Notes under the pieces: generated by a model
Seen by the model: the letters and a program-made list of their open reading frames with translations, nothing else
Databases searched by the model: none
What the model was told of the DNA's origin: nothing
Assembly: GCF_030929495.1 (NCBI RefSeq)
Contig: NZ_JAVFWN010000002.1
Span: 372,001 to 436,000 of the forward strand
Direction: 5' to 3'
Length of the DNA stretch: 64,000 nucleotides
DNA from: Nocardioides sp. LHD-245
GTDB lineage: Bacteria > Actinomycetota > Actinomycetes > Propionibacteriales > Nocardioidaceae
Program-made: the position numbers and the translations under genes
Shown: piece after piece, positions 16,071-24,669 of the stretch
Layout: every line of letters begins with the position of its first letter
Numbering within the stretch: the stretch's first letter is position 1

Positions 16071-18524
16071 TCAGCCCTTCAGCCGCGAGCCGGTCGGGTC
16101 GAACGGTGCCTTGAGACCCACCTCGGCGTCGAAGACGACGCCCGCGGCCTCGACCTGGTAGCGGCCCTCCCGCACGTAGGCGGCGTCGGCGACCTCGACC
16201 TCCGGCTCGACGTACGCCATCGCGGCGAAGCGGCCGAGCACGGCGCTGTAGGCCGCCGAGGTCACGAATCCGCGCGGCTCGCCGTCGCGGAGCAGGAGCT
16301 CACCACCCCACAGCACGGCCTCCGGGGAGTCGACCGTCAGGGACACCAGGCGGCTGCGCGGCCCGGCCTGCTTGGCCTTCTCGACCGCCTCGCGGCCACG
16401 GAAGTCGATCCCGCCGGCCAGCTTGCAGGTGAAGGTCATGCCCGCCTCGACCGGCGTGCGGTCCGGGGTGAGCTCGCGCCCCCAGGCCCGGTAGCCCTTC
16501 TCGATGCGCATGGCGTCGACGGCGTAGTGGCCCACCGCGGTCAGGCCGAGGTCGGCGCCGGCGTCGACGAGCCGCTCATAGGCCGTGACGGCGTACTCGG
16601 TGGGGATGTAGAGCTCCCAGCCGAGGTCGCCCACGTAGGAGACCCGGGTGGCGCGCACCGGGACCGGCCCGATGTCGATGCGCTGGCTGGTGTAGAAGGG
16701 GAAGGCCTCGTTGCCGAGGTCGCTCCGGGTGAGCCGCGAGAGCAGGGTCCGCGACTGGGGCCCCATGATGCCGAGGACCGCGTACGACGACGTCACGTCG
16801 ACGACCTCGGTCCGCGCCCCCTCGGGCAGGTGCCGGTTCAGGTAGTGCTCGTCCCGGGCGGCCTGCGCGGAGCCGGTCACCAGGAGGTACTCGTCCGGAG
16901 CGGTGCGGGTCACCGTCACGTCCGACTCGTAGCCACCGCGGTCGTTGAGGATCCCGGTGTAGACCGTCGTCCCGGGCGCCACGGCCAGGTCGTTGGCGCA
17001 GAGGTACTGCAGCGCGTCCTCGGCACCGGGACCGCGCACCAGGAACTTGGCGAAGGCGGTCTGGTCGAGGAGGGCCACCCCGTCGCGGGTCGCCCGGTGC
17101 TCGGCATCCACGAGCGGACGCCAGTTCTGGTGGCCGAAGGAGTACTCGGTGACGCGCGGCGTGCCCTCCGGCGCGAACCAGTTGGGCCGCTCCCAGCCGT
17201 TGCGGCTGCCCATCACCGCCCCCTGCTCGTCGAGCAGGTGGTGGATCGGCGAGCGCCGCAGCGGCCGGCCGGTCTCCGGCTCGCGGTTCGGCCACGGGAT
17301 CGCGTAGTGCAGGCCGAGGGTCTCCTTGGTCCGCTCGCGCAGCCAGGACTCGTTGCTGTTGAACGGGGCGAACCGCCGGATGTCCACCGGCCACAGGTCG
17401 CGGTCGGGCTCGCCGGCGACGATCCATTCGGCCATCGCCATGCCGGCGCCGCCGGCCGAGGCGATGCCGGTGGAGTTGAAGCCGGCCAGGACGTACATGT
17501 TGGGGACCTCGAGCGACTCACCCATGATGAAGTTGTTGTCCGGGGTGAAGCTCTCCGGACCGTTGTAGAACTTCTTGACCCCCGCCCGCTCCAGCGCCGG
17601 GACCCGGGTGATGGCGTTCTCCATCAGGATCTCGAACTGGTCCCAGTCCTCGTCGAGCAGCTGGAAGACGAAGGGGTCGGGAATCTCGTGGGGACCGACC
17701 CACGGCTTGGCGTCCGGCTCGAAGCCGCCCATCACCAGGCCGCCGACCTCCTCCTTGAAGTAGATGTAGCCGTCCTGGTCCCGCATCACGGGCAGATCGC
17801 GGTGCACTCCCTCGATCGGGTCCGTGACGATGTAGAAGTGCTCCACCGAGTGGAGGGGGACGCGAACGCCGGCCATCGCGCCGACCTGGGCCGCCCACTG
17901 GCCGGCACAGTTGACCACGGTCTCGCACTCGATCGGGCCGTTCTGGGTGTGGACCGTGGTGATCCGTCCGTCGTGCAGGTCCATGCCCACGACCTGGGTC
18001 TCCTCGCACACCACGGCGCCGCGGCCGCGGGCGCCCCGTGCCAGGGCCTGGGTGAGGTCGGTCGGGTTGGCCTTGCCGTCGCCGGGCAGCCAGACCGCGC
18101 CGACCAGGTCGTCGGTGCGCATGAGGGGCCACTTCGCGCCCGCCTCCTCCGGCGTCAGCCGGTGCGCCTCGACGCCGAAGGCCCGCGCGGTCGCCTGGGT
18201 GCGGAGCAGGGAGGTCATCCGCTCCTCGGTCCGCGCGACCGAGAGGCTGCCGCAGCGCTTCCACCCGGTCCCGAGGCCGGTCTCCTCCTCGAGCGTCGCG
18301 TAGAGCTGGGTCGAGTACTGGATCAGCTTCGTCATCGCGTCCGTCGGCCGGAGCTGACCCACCAGGCCGGCCGCGTGCCAGGTGGTCCCACCCGACAGCT
18401 TGCCCTGCTCGAGCACCACCACGTCGGTGACGCCGAGCTTGGTCAGGTGGTAGGCGACGCTCGTACCGATGATGCCGCCGCCGATGATCACGACCTGTGC
18501 TCGGGACGGCTGGGGGGAGACCAT
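16071..18524 (-). CDS. Covalent-FAD, folate-dependent amine demethylase (DMGDH / sarcosine dehydrogenase / 4-methylaminobutyrate oxidase family)
   Basis: The 817-residue protein has an N-terminal DAO-type FAD domain (GGGIIG at residues 15-20, then TTWHAAGLVGQ). The W49-H50 pair matches the position where family members bind FAD covalently through histidine. The C-terminal half is a GcvT-like folate domain with GILNDRGGYESDVTVTR, VSYVGDLGWELYIPTEY and GHYAVDAMRIEKGYRAWGREL. Such enzymes oxidise N-methyl amino acids and pass the methyl carbon to THF. The ATG at 18524, after AGAAAGAGAAG, fits the domain start; upstream in-frame codons are proline-rich and overlap a hairpin. Sarcosine, dimethylglycine and 4-methylaminobutyrate are all plausible substrates. 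Confidence 0.88.
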   Translation of the reverse strand: MVSPQPSRAQVVIIGGGIIGTSVAYHLTKLGVTDVVVLEQGKLSGGTTWHAAGLVGQLRPTDAMTKLIQYSTQLYATLEEETGLGTGWKRCGSLSVARTEERMTSLLRTQATARAFGVEAHRLTPEEAGAKWPLMRTDDLVGAVWLPGDGKANPTDLTQALARGARGRGAVVCEETQVVGMDLHDGRITTVHTQNGPIECETVVNCAGQWAAQVGAMAGVRVPLHSVEHFYIVTDPIEGVHRDLPVMRDQDGYIYFKEEVGGLVMGGFEPDAKPWVGPHEIPDPFVFQLLDEDWDQFEILMENAITRVPALERAGVKKFYNGPESFTPDNNFIMGESLEVPNMYVLAGFNSTGIASAGGAGMAMAEWIVAGEPDRDLWPVDIRRFAPFNSNESWLRERTKETLGLHYAIPWPNREPETGRPLRRSPIHHLLDEQGAVMGSRNGWERPNWFAPEGTPRVTEYSFGHQNWRPLVDAEHRATRDGVALLDQTAFAKFLVRGPGAEDALQYLCANDLAVAPGTTVYTGILNDRGGYESDVTVTRTAPDEYLLVTGSAQAARDEHYLNRHLPEGARTEVVDVTSSYAVLGIMGPQSRTLLSRLTRSDLGNEAFPFYTSQRIDIGPVPVRATRVSYVGDLGWELYIPTEYAVTAYERLVDAGADLGLTAVGHYAVDAMRIEKGYRAWGRELTPDRTPVEAGMTFTCKLAGGIDFRGREAVEKAKQAGPRSRLVSLTVDSPEAVLWGGELLLRDGEPRGFVTSAAYSAVLGRFAAMAYVEPEVEVADAAYVREGRYQVEAAGVVFDAEVGLKAPFDPTGSRLKG

Positions 18525-18580
18525 TCGCTTCTCTTTCTCGTGCGCTTGGGTGCGGGGAGGTGGTGCGGGAGGGGGTGGGC

Positions 18581-18606
18581 GGGGTGCCGGATGAGTCCGG
18601 CACCCC
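18581..18606 (-). terminator. Hairpin between the dppA-like gene and the demethylase gene
   Basis: GGGGTGCCGGA (18581-18591) pairs perfectly with TCCGGCACCCC (18596-18606) around a TGAG loop, 7 bases after the binding-protein stop. No T-tract follows. It may act as a partial terminator or 3' stabiliser so that the binding protein is made in excess over the downstream enzymes. Confidence 0.6.
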
Positions 18607-18612
18607 ACCCGC

Positions 18613-20151
18613 TCAGTCGACCGTCGTACCGCTGAGGTCGATGAGCTCGGAGGTGGTGGTGTGGAAGCCCTCGACACCCTTGCGGGCGGCGAAGGAGTTC
18701 ACCATGTGGTAGATCGGGATCACCACGGCGTCGTCCTCGACGAGCTGACGCTGGACGTCCTGCATCACCTGGTTCCGCTCGTCGCTGCCGACCTCGAGGG
18801 TGGCGAGCGAGTCGATCTCCTGGTCGACCGCCGGGTCCTTGAACTGCGACATGTTGTTGACGGCGTCGCTGCGGAAGACCCGGACCAGCATGTCGCCCGG
18901 GTCACCCGAGCTCATGCCCCAGCCGAGGTAGTACATCTCGGTCTTGTGGTCGAGGAGGGACTGGTACCAGGTGCCCGCCTCCTGGACGTCGAGCTTCAGA
19001 TCGATGCCCACCTCGGCGAGCTGCTGCTGGACGACCTCGCCGATCTCCTTGTCCTTGAGGTAGCGCGCCGAGGGCAGGGTGAGCGTGAGCTGCGGGTTGG
19101 GCTCTCCGGCCTCCGCGAGCAGGCGCTTGGCCTCCTCCGGGTCGTAGTCGAGCTTGATCGGCGGGTCGTTCTTCAAGAACTCCGGCGAGACCAGGCCCTC
19201 GTCGGCGGCGTTGCCGACCCCCTCGAGCACGTCGTCGACGATCGCGGAGCGGTCGATCGCGTGCGCGATCGCCTTGCGGACGAGCGGGTTCGGGACCGTC
19301 TCCAGGTTGAAGCCGAGGAAGATCGGGCGGGCCTTCGGCTCGGTGATCGCGTAGAAGTCGCCACCGAGGTCCTTGAGCTGGTCCGGCGGGGGGTTCTCGA
19401 TGACGTCGATGTCACCGGCCTGCAGGGCACTGAAGCGGGTGCTGGCCTCGGGGATCGGGACGAACTCGACCTTGTCCAGCTTCGGCTTGGTGCCCCAGTA
19501 GTCGGGGTTGGCCTCGAAGGACATCGTCGTGTCCGGTACCCACTCGCCGAAGGTGAACGGACCCGTGCCGACCGGCTCCTTGGCCAGCTGCTTGTCGTCC
19601 TTCTCCGCCAGCGCCTTGGGGCTGATGATCGCCGCCACGAGGACGGTCAGGTTGTTCAGGATGCTCGAGAAGGGCTTGGTGAGCACGATCCGCGCCGTCA
19701 TCGGGTCGGGAGTCTGCACCTCCTTGATGACCCCGAGGAAGCCCTTGCCCTGCGACTGGGTCGCGGCCCGCTCCAGGCTCTGCTTCACCGCCGCGCTGTC
19801 GAAGTCCGTGCCGTCGTGGAACTTGACGCCCTCGCGGAGGGTGAAGTCCCACTCGGTCGGGGACGCCTGCTCCCAGGCGGTCGCCAGCCCGGGCTCGAAG
19901 CCACCGCTGTTGGTCAGCTTCACCAGGGTCTCGTAGACCATGTTGTCCCGCGTGAAGTCGCCCGCGAGGACGAAGTTCGGCGGATCGAGGCTCTGGGCAT
20001 CAGAGGCCATGCCGATCCGCAGGACCTGGGTCGTGTCGCCATCCGGATCACTGCTGCCGGAGAGCCCACCACAGGCACTGATCACCAGTGCGCCGACGCA
20101 CAGGCCGACGAGCACCGCGCTGCGCCGGAGTGCGTGCGAAAATCGCGCCAT
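18613..20151 (-). CDS. ABC transporter substrate-binding lipoprotein, DppA/OppA (SBP_bac_5) type
   Basis: The 512-residue exported lipoprotein has an Arg-rich n-region, a hydrophobic stretch and the lipobox VISAC, with Cys27 as the lipidated residue. Family 5 binding-protein features follow: GMASDAQSLDPPNF, a LREGVKFHDGTDF motif, VGTGPFTFGEWVPDTT and VRKAIAHAIDRSAIV. The ATG at 20151 was chosen because the five codons of a longer start are themselves the ribosome site AAAGGTGAGG. It is the first gene of a minus-strand operon with the demethylase, purU, ALDH and folD, behind operator 5. This links the importer directly to the demethylation enzymes. Confidence 0.92.
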   Translation of the reverse strand: MARFSHALRRSAVLVGLCVGALVISACGGLSGSSDPDGDTTQVLRIGMASDAQSLDPPNFVLAGDFTRDNMVYETLVKLTNSGGFEPGLATAWEQASPTEWDFTLREGVKFHDGTDFDSAAVKQSLERAATQSQGKGFLGVIKEVQTPDPMTARIVLTKPFSSILNNLTVLVAAIISPKALAEKDDKQLAKEPVGTGPFTFGEWVPDTTMSFEANPDYWGTKPKLDKVEFVPIPEASTRFSALQAGDIDVIENPPPDQLKDLGGDFYAITEPKARPIFLGFNLETVPNPLVRKAIAHAIDRSAIVDDVLEGVGNAADEGLVSPEFLKNDPPIKLDYDPEEAKRLLAEAGEPNPQLTLTLPSARYLKDKEIGEVVQQQLAEVGIDLKLDVQEAGTWYQSLLDHKTEMYYLGWGMSSGDPGDMLVRVFRSDAVNNMSQFKDPAVDQEIDSLATLEVGSDERNQVMQDVQRQLVEDDAVVIPIYHMVNSFAARKGVEGFHTTTSELIDLSGTTVD

Positions 20152-20200
20152 CGCCTCACCTTTCAACTCGACCAGGCAACCACGCCCGATTGCGGTCGCT

Positions 20201-20225
20201 GGTTCATTAGATAAACCGTTGATCC
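20201..20225 (-). promoter_or_regulatory. Putative IclR-type operator 5, upstream of the dppA-demethylase operon
   Basis: The minus strand reads GGATCAACGGTTT-N7-GAACC, the clearest version of the shared motif. Its core (20201-20217) ends 49 bases before the binding-protein start. Confidence 0.65.
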
Positions 20226-20316
20226 GAAATAGTGATCTGGCCCACCGCCTGTGTCAATAGGTGTCGCCGGATTGCCCGCCGCCTGCTCGGGCCTGCCGGG
20301 CAGGCGGCACCTCACC

Positions 20317-20341
20317 AAAAGTGAACCGATGGTTCAGTTTT
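20317..20341. promoter_or_regulatory. Putative operator 6, upstream of the class I aminotransferase
   Basis: AAAAGTGAACC and GGTTCAGTTTT form an 11-base inverted repeat with one mismatch around GAT. The half-sites are those of the other operators, but in the inverted order (GAACC first). It lies 26 bases before the aminotransferase ATG and 91 bases from operator 5. Confidence 0.5.
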
Positions 20342-20367
20342 GTCGTGCCACGCCCTAGGCTGCGGAC

Positions 20368-21570
20368 ATGAGCCTGGAGCGCCCCCGGATCTCCGCCCGT
20401 GTCCGCGCCATCGCGGAGTCCGCCACCCTCAAGGTCGACGCCCGGGCCAAGGCCCTGCGCGCCGAGGGCCGACCCGTCATCGGCTTCGGCGCCGGCGAGC
20501 CCGACTTCCCGACACCCGCCCCCATCGTCGAGGCGGCCGTCGCCGCCTGCCGGGAGCCCCGGTTCCACCGCTACACCCCGGCGAGCGGGCTGCCCGAGCT
20601 CAAGGACGCGATCGTCCGCAAGACCCGGCGCGACTCGGCGTACGAGATCGAGACCGGCCAGGTCCTCGTCACCAACGGCGGCAAGCACGCGGTGTACGGG
20701 GCGTTCGCCACCCTGCTCGACCCGGGCGACGAGGTGCTGCTGCCGACGCCCTACTGGACGACCTACCCCGAGTCGATCCGGCTCGCCGGGGGCGTCCCCG
20801 TGGAGGTGTTCGCCGACGAGACCCAGGACTTCAAGGTCACCGTCGAGCAGCTCGAGCGTGCCCGGACCGAGCGCACCAAGGCGCTGCTGCTCACCTCGCC
20901 GTCGAACCCGACCGGCGCGGTCCTCACCGTCGAGGAGCTCACCGCGATCGGCGCCTGGGCCGTGGAGCACGGCCTGTGGGTGGTGACCGACGAGATCTAC
21001 GAGCACCTCGTCTACGACGGCCTCGCCACCGCGTCCCTGCCTGCCCTCTGCCCGGACCTGCGCGATCGCTGCATCGTCGTCAACGGCGTCGCGAAGACGT
21101 ATGCGATGACCGGCTGGCGGGTCGGCTGGATCGTCGGCCCGCGCGACATCGTCGCCGCGGCGTCGAACCTGCAGTCGCACGCCACCTCCAATGTCGGCAA
21201 CGTCAGCCAGGTCGCCGCGGCCGCGGCCCTCGACGGCGGTCTCGATGCCGTCACCGAGATGAAGGCCGCCTTCGAGCGCCGGCGCCGGGCCATCGTGGAC
21301 CTGCTCAACGACGTACCCGGCATCGTGTGCCCCGAGCCGCAGGGCGCCTTCTACGCCTTCCCGTCGGTCAAGGGCCTGTTGGGGCGGACCCACCGCGGGG
21401 TGGAGGTCGCGAGCTCGTCGGATCTCGCCTCCTACATCCTCGACCAGGCCGACGTCGCCGCCGTTCCCGGCGAGGCCTTCGGCGCGCCCGGCTACCTCCG
21501 GTTCTCCTACGCCCTCGGCGACGACGCGCTGCACGAGGGGATCACCCGGATCCAGAAACTCTTCGGATGA
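20368..21570 (+). CDS. Class I/II PLP-dependent aminotransferase (aspartate aminotransferase-like)
   Basis: The 400-residue enzyme shows the class I aminotransferase pattern: [12 protein letters not shown] near the N-terminus, [36 protein letters not shown], the PLP lysine K243 in [16 protein letters not shown] and the C-terminal [23 protein letters not shown] -10 box (20356-20361) ends 6 bases before the ATG with no ribosome site, suggesting a leaderless mRNA. It is divergent from the dppA-demethylase operon, and operator 6 lies between them. A role in removing the amino group from the demethylated amino acid is plausible. Substrate unproven. Confidence 0.9.
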   Translation: MSLERPRISARVRAIAESATLKVDARAKALRAEGRPVIGFGAGEPDFPTPAPIVEAAVAACREPRFHRYTPASGLPELKDAIVRKTRRDSAYEIETGQVLVTNGGKHAVYGAFATLLDPGDEVLLPTPYWTTYPESIRLAGGVPVEVFADETQDFKVTVEQLERARTERTKALLLTSPSNPTGAVLTVEELTAIGAWAVEHGLWVVTDEIYEHLVYDGLATASLPALCPDLRDRCIVVNGVAKTYAMTGWRVGWIVGPRDIVAAASNLQSHATSNVGNVSQVAAAAALDGGLDAVTEMKAAFERRRRAIVDLLNDVPGIVCPEPQGAFYAFPSVKGLLGRTHRGVEVASSSDLASYILDQADVAAVPGEAFGAPGYLRFSYALGDDALHEGITRIQKLFG

Positions 21571-21659
21571 GGTCGCCGCCGATGTCGAGAAGGCGTCGGC
21601 GGCTCCGTCCCTCGGGTGAAGGCGGCAAGATGGCCGTCTCGGCACCTGAGGAGAACATC

Positions 21660-22073
21660 ATGGCGAAGTACCTCTTGCTCAAGCACTACCGCGGCGACCA
21701 CGCGATCGCCAAGGACGACCTCGTCCCCATGGACCAGTGGACGCCGGAGGAGGTCACCGCGCACATCGACTTCATGCGGCAGGTCTCCGCGGAGCTGCGC
21801 GAGCGCGGCGAGTTCGTCGACGAGCAGGCGCTCTCCCCCGAGGGCACCTTCGTCCGGTACGACGGCGAGGGCCGTCCGCCCGTCACCGACGGGCCATTCG
21901 CGGAGACCAAGGACCTGATCGCCGGCTGGATGGTCATCGACGTCGACAGCCAGGAGCGGGCCTTCGAGGCCGCCGCCCGGCTCTCCTCGGCGCCGGGGCC
22001 CGGCGGCACGCCGATCCACGAGTGGATCGAGGTCCGCCCGTTCTACGGCGAGCTGCCGGTCGTCACGGAATGA
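21660..22073 (+). CDS. DGPF/YCII-family protein
   Basis: The 137-residue protein is of the YCII-related (PF03795) type. It starts MAKYLLLKHY and contains the hallmark TDGPFAETKDLIAGW (DGPF at residues 77-80) and a C-terminal HEWIEVRPF. GAGGAG precedes the ATG at 21660; an alternative in-frame ATG lies 30 bases upstream. Its stop codon overlaps the start of the sigma factor gene (ATGA). Genes of this family are the standard partners of ECF42 sigma factors. Biochemical role unknown. Confidence 0.88.
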   Translation: MAKYLLLKHYRGDHAIAKDDLVPMDQWTPEEVTAHIDFMRQVSAELRERGEFVDEQALSPEGTFVRYDGEGRPPVTDGPFAETKDLIAGWMVIDVDSQERAFEAAARLSSAPGPGGTPIHEWIEVRPFYGELPVVTE

Positions 22074-23215
22074 CCGACCTGGGCGTGGACCTGCGCGTCC
22101 TGACCCCCCAGGTCCTCGGTGCCCTCGTCCGCCGCGGAGCCGACTTCGCGGCGGCCGAGGACGCCGTCCAGGAGGCGCTGATCGAGGCGCTGCGGCACTG
22201 GCCGGAGACCCGGCCCGACAACCCACGGGCCTGGCTGATCAGAGTCGCGGGGCGCAAGCTGGTCGATGCCCAGCGCTCAGCGTACGCGCGGGAGCGCCGC
22301 GAGCTGCGGGTGCAGCTCGAGCCCGAGCCCGGACCGTCGGAGCAGGACGACGACACGCTGCTGCTGCTGAGCCGGTGCTGTCATCCGGCGCTCACCCCGG
22401 CCTCGGCGATCGCGCTGACCCTGCGGGCGGTCGGTGGTCTCACCACCGCCCAGATCGCGGAGGCCTTCCTCGTGCCCGAGGCGACGATGGCGCAGCGGAT
22501 CACCCGCGCCAAGCGCACCGTCAGCGGCGAGCGCTTCGACCGGGCGGGCGAGGTCGGCGCGGTGCTGCGCGTGCTGTACCTGGTGTTCAACGAGGGCTTC
22601 ACCGGCACCGTCGACCTGGCCGACGAGGCGATCCGGCTCACCCGCCAGCTCTCCGCCGCCACCGACGACCCCGAGGTCGACGGCCTGCTCGCCCTGATGC
22701 TCCTGCACCACGCGCGCCGCCGCGCCCGGCGTACCCCGTCGGGAGCGTTGGTGCCTCTCGCCGAGCAGGACCGCGCGCTGTGGGACACCGCGCTGATCGC
22801 GGAGGGGGTCCGCGTGCTGCAGGCGGCGCTGGCGCGCGACGCCCTCGGCGAGTACCAGGCACAGGCGGCGATCGCCGCCCTCCACGACGACGCCGCGAGC
22901 GCGGCGGAGACCGACTGGCCACAGATCCTCGAGTGGTACGACGAGCTGCTCCGGCTCGCCCCCAGCCCCGTGGTCGCGCTCAACCGCGCCGTCGCGGTCG
23001 GCGAGGTCGACGGGCCGCTGGCCGGGCTGCGCCAGGTCGAGGGACTGCCCGAGGACCTCCCCCGGCGCGACGCCGTCGCGGCGTGGCTGCACGAGCGGGC
23101 CGGCGACCGGGAGGAGGCGGCCCGCCGCTACGCGCGGGCCGCGGAGCGTGCCACGAACACCGCGGAGCGGGACCACCTGACCCGGCAGGCGAGCAGGCTC
23201 CACACGGGCGGGTGA
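22070..23215 (+). CDS. ECF42-type RNA polymerase sigma factor with C-terminal extension
   Basis: The 381-residue protein has a sigma-2 region (FAAAEDAVQEALIEALRHWP, DNPRAWLIRVAGRKLVDAQRS) and a sigma-4 region (GLTTAQIAEAFLVPEATMAQRITRAKRTV). The remaining roughly 200 residues form a helical extension containing LVFNEGFTG, LALMLLHHARR and PSPVVALNRAVAVGEVDGP, the TPR-like domain of ECF42 sigma factors. It is translationally coupled to the DGPF protein. No anti-sigma gene is adjacent, as usual for ECF42, where the extension itself is thought to control activity. Confidence 0.9.
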   Translation: MTDLGVDLRVLTPQVLGALVRRGADFAAAEDAVQEALIEALRHWPETRPDNPRAWLIRVAGRKLVDAQRSAYARERRELRVQLEPEPGPSEQDDDTLLLLSRCCHPALTPASAIALTLRAVGGLTTAQIAEAFLVPEATMAQRITRAKRTVSGERFDRAGEVGAVLRVLYLVFNEGFTGTVDLADEAIRLTRQLSAATDDPEVDGLLALMLLHHARRRARRTPSGALVPLAEQDRALWDTALIAEGVRVLQAALARDALGEYQAQAAIAALHDDAASAAETDWPQILEWYDELLRLAPSPVVALNRAVAVGEVDGPLAGLRQVEGLPEDLPRRDAVAAWLHERAGDREEAARRYARAAERATNTAERDHLTRQASRLHTGG

Positions 23216-23325
23216 CGGGCGGGCGACGGGCGGGTGCGGGCGTCCGGCGAAAGTCGCCGTATCACGGCCGGGGGCCCGCGGGTCTGGAGGAGGTCAGCAC
23301 CTCACCCCCTCCGAAAGGCTCAGTC

Positions 23326-24612
23326 ATGCGCCGTCTCGCGCTGATGACCGCAGGCGTCATCACCCTCGGAGGCCTCGCCGGCCTCACCACCGCAGGTCCC
23401 GCCCAGGCGGCATCCGGGACCTTCACCAACAGCGCGGCGATCGCGATCGCCGACGCCACGACCGTCACCCGGTCGGTGTCGGTCTCGCCGTTCGGCGGCA
23501 GCATCACCGACGTCGACGTCGTCCTGACCAACCTGTCGCACACCTTCGCCGCGGACCTGGACGTCTACCTCCGGGCGCCCGGTGACGCCAACCAGGCCGT
23601 CAAGCTGATGTCCGACGCCTGTGGCGGCGGCCCGATCAACGGCACGTTCACGTTCGACGACGAGGCCGCCGCGAGCCTGCCGGGCGCGGGATGCGCCAGC
23701 GGCTCGTTCCGGCCCACGAACGTGGCGGAGGGCGACAACACCCCGGCCGGTCTCACGGTGGCGCCCTCGCTGTCCGTCTTCGACGGCCGCAACCCGGTGG
23801 GCTCGTGGACGCTCTACGTGGTCGACGACGCGGGCGGCGACATCGGCACGATCAGCGGCGGGTTCTCGGTGCGGATCACGACCGAGTCCTCGGTGATCGA
23901 CGTCCCGGTCACCGGCAACGCCGTGCCCTACCCGTACCAACTCGACGTCAGCGGCGAGGCCGGCGCCATCACCGACCTCGACGTCCGCCTCGACGGCGTC
24001 AGCCACACCTGGCCGACCGACCTCGACATCCTGCTGGTCGGCCCGACCGGGGCGAGCGCGCTGCTCGTGTCCGATACCTGCGGGACCGGGGACGTCGACG
24101 ACGTCGACTGGCGCTTCGACGACTCCGCGCCGGCGATGCCTCCGGGCGGCCCGTGCCCGACCGGCACCTACCGGCCGACCAACAACGACAACACCGAGGC
24201 CTTCGCCCCACCCGCGCCCGGCGCGCCGTACGGCGCCGCGCTCAGCGCCTTCAACGGCAGTTCGCCGAACGGCACCTGGCGACTCTTCGTGACCGACGAC
24301 AGCAGTCCTGACGGCGGCTTCGTCACGAGCGTCGAGCTGATCGTCAGGACCGACGCGCCCGGCAACACCACCATCACCAGCAAGCCGAGGAAGAACACCA
24401 CGAAGCGCAAGGCGACCATCGGCTTCACCGCCGACAAGGGCAACGTGACCTTCCAGTGCAAGGTCGACGCGAAGGCGTGGAAGGCATGCTCGTCGCCGCT
24501 GCGGGTCAAGAAGCTGAAGCCCGGCAAGCACAAGGTCAGGGTCCGCTCGGTCGGGACCTCCGGCCAGGTCGAGACCACGCCGGCCGTGGTGAAGTGGCGG
24601 GTACGCCGCTGA
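23326..24612 (+). CDS. Secreted protein with two P-domain-like (proprotein convertase) modules
   Basis: The 428-residue exported protein has a signal peptide ending near GPAQAAS. Two similar beta-rich modules follow (about residues 30-190 and 190-345). Each has a conserved core, NLSHTFAADLDVYLRAPGD in the first and GVSHTWPTDLDILLVGPTG in the second, and a closing NGTWRLFVTDD or VGSWTLYVVDD motif, as in P-domains of subtilisin-like proteases. No protease domain is present. The C-terminal 70 residues are Lys-rich and look like an Ig-like module with a cysteine pair (FQCKVDAKAWKAC). A GGAGGAGG sequence lies upstream. Function unknown; an extracellular binding or structural role is likely. Confidence 0.72.
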   Translation: MRRLALMTAGVITLGGLAGLTTAGPAQAASGTFTNSAAIAIADATTVTRSVSVSPFGGSITDVDVVLTNLSHTFAADLDVYLRAPGDANQAVKLMSDACGGGPINGTFTFDDEAAASLPGAGCASGSFRPTNVAEGDNTPAGLTVAPSLSVFDGRNPVGSWTLYVVDDAGGDIGTISGGFSVRITTESSVIDVPVTGNAVPYPYQLDVSGEAGAITDLDVRLDGVSHTWPTDLDILLVGPTGASALLVSDTCGTGDVDDVDWRFDDSAPAMPPGGPCPTGTYRPTNNDNTEAFAPPAPGAPYGAALSAFNGSSPNGTWRLFVTDDSSPDGGFVTSVELIVRTDAPGNTTITSKPRKNTTKRKATIGFTADKGNVTFQCKVDAKAWKACSSPLRVKKLKPGKHKVRVRSVGTSGQVETTPAVVKWRVRR

Positions 24613-24634
24613 CCCGGCCGGCCCACCGGGGACA

Positions 24635-24669
24635 CCGGAGGCGGATCAGCGCTGCTGGTCCGCCTCCGG
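24635..24669. terminator. Bidirectional hairpin between convergent genes
   Basis: CCGGAGGCGGA (24635-24645) pairs with TCCGCCTCCGG (24659-24669). The right arm and loop overlap the 3' end of the PEP mutase-family gene. Confidence 0.6.

Noticed and set aside
12791..18524. Nicotine degradation cluster
   Set aside because: Only the late demethylation and folate genes match; no 6-hydroxynicotine oxidase, nicotine dehydrogenase or pyridine-ring genes occur, so only the C1 module is shared.
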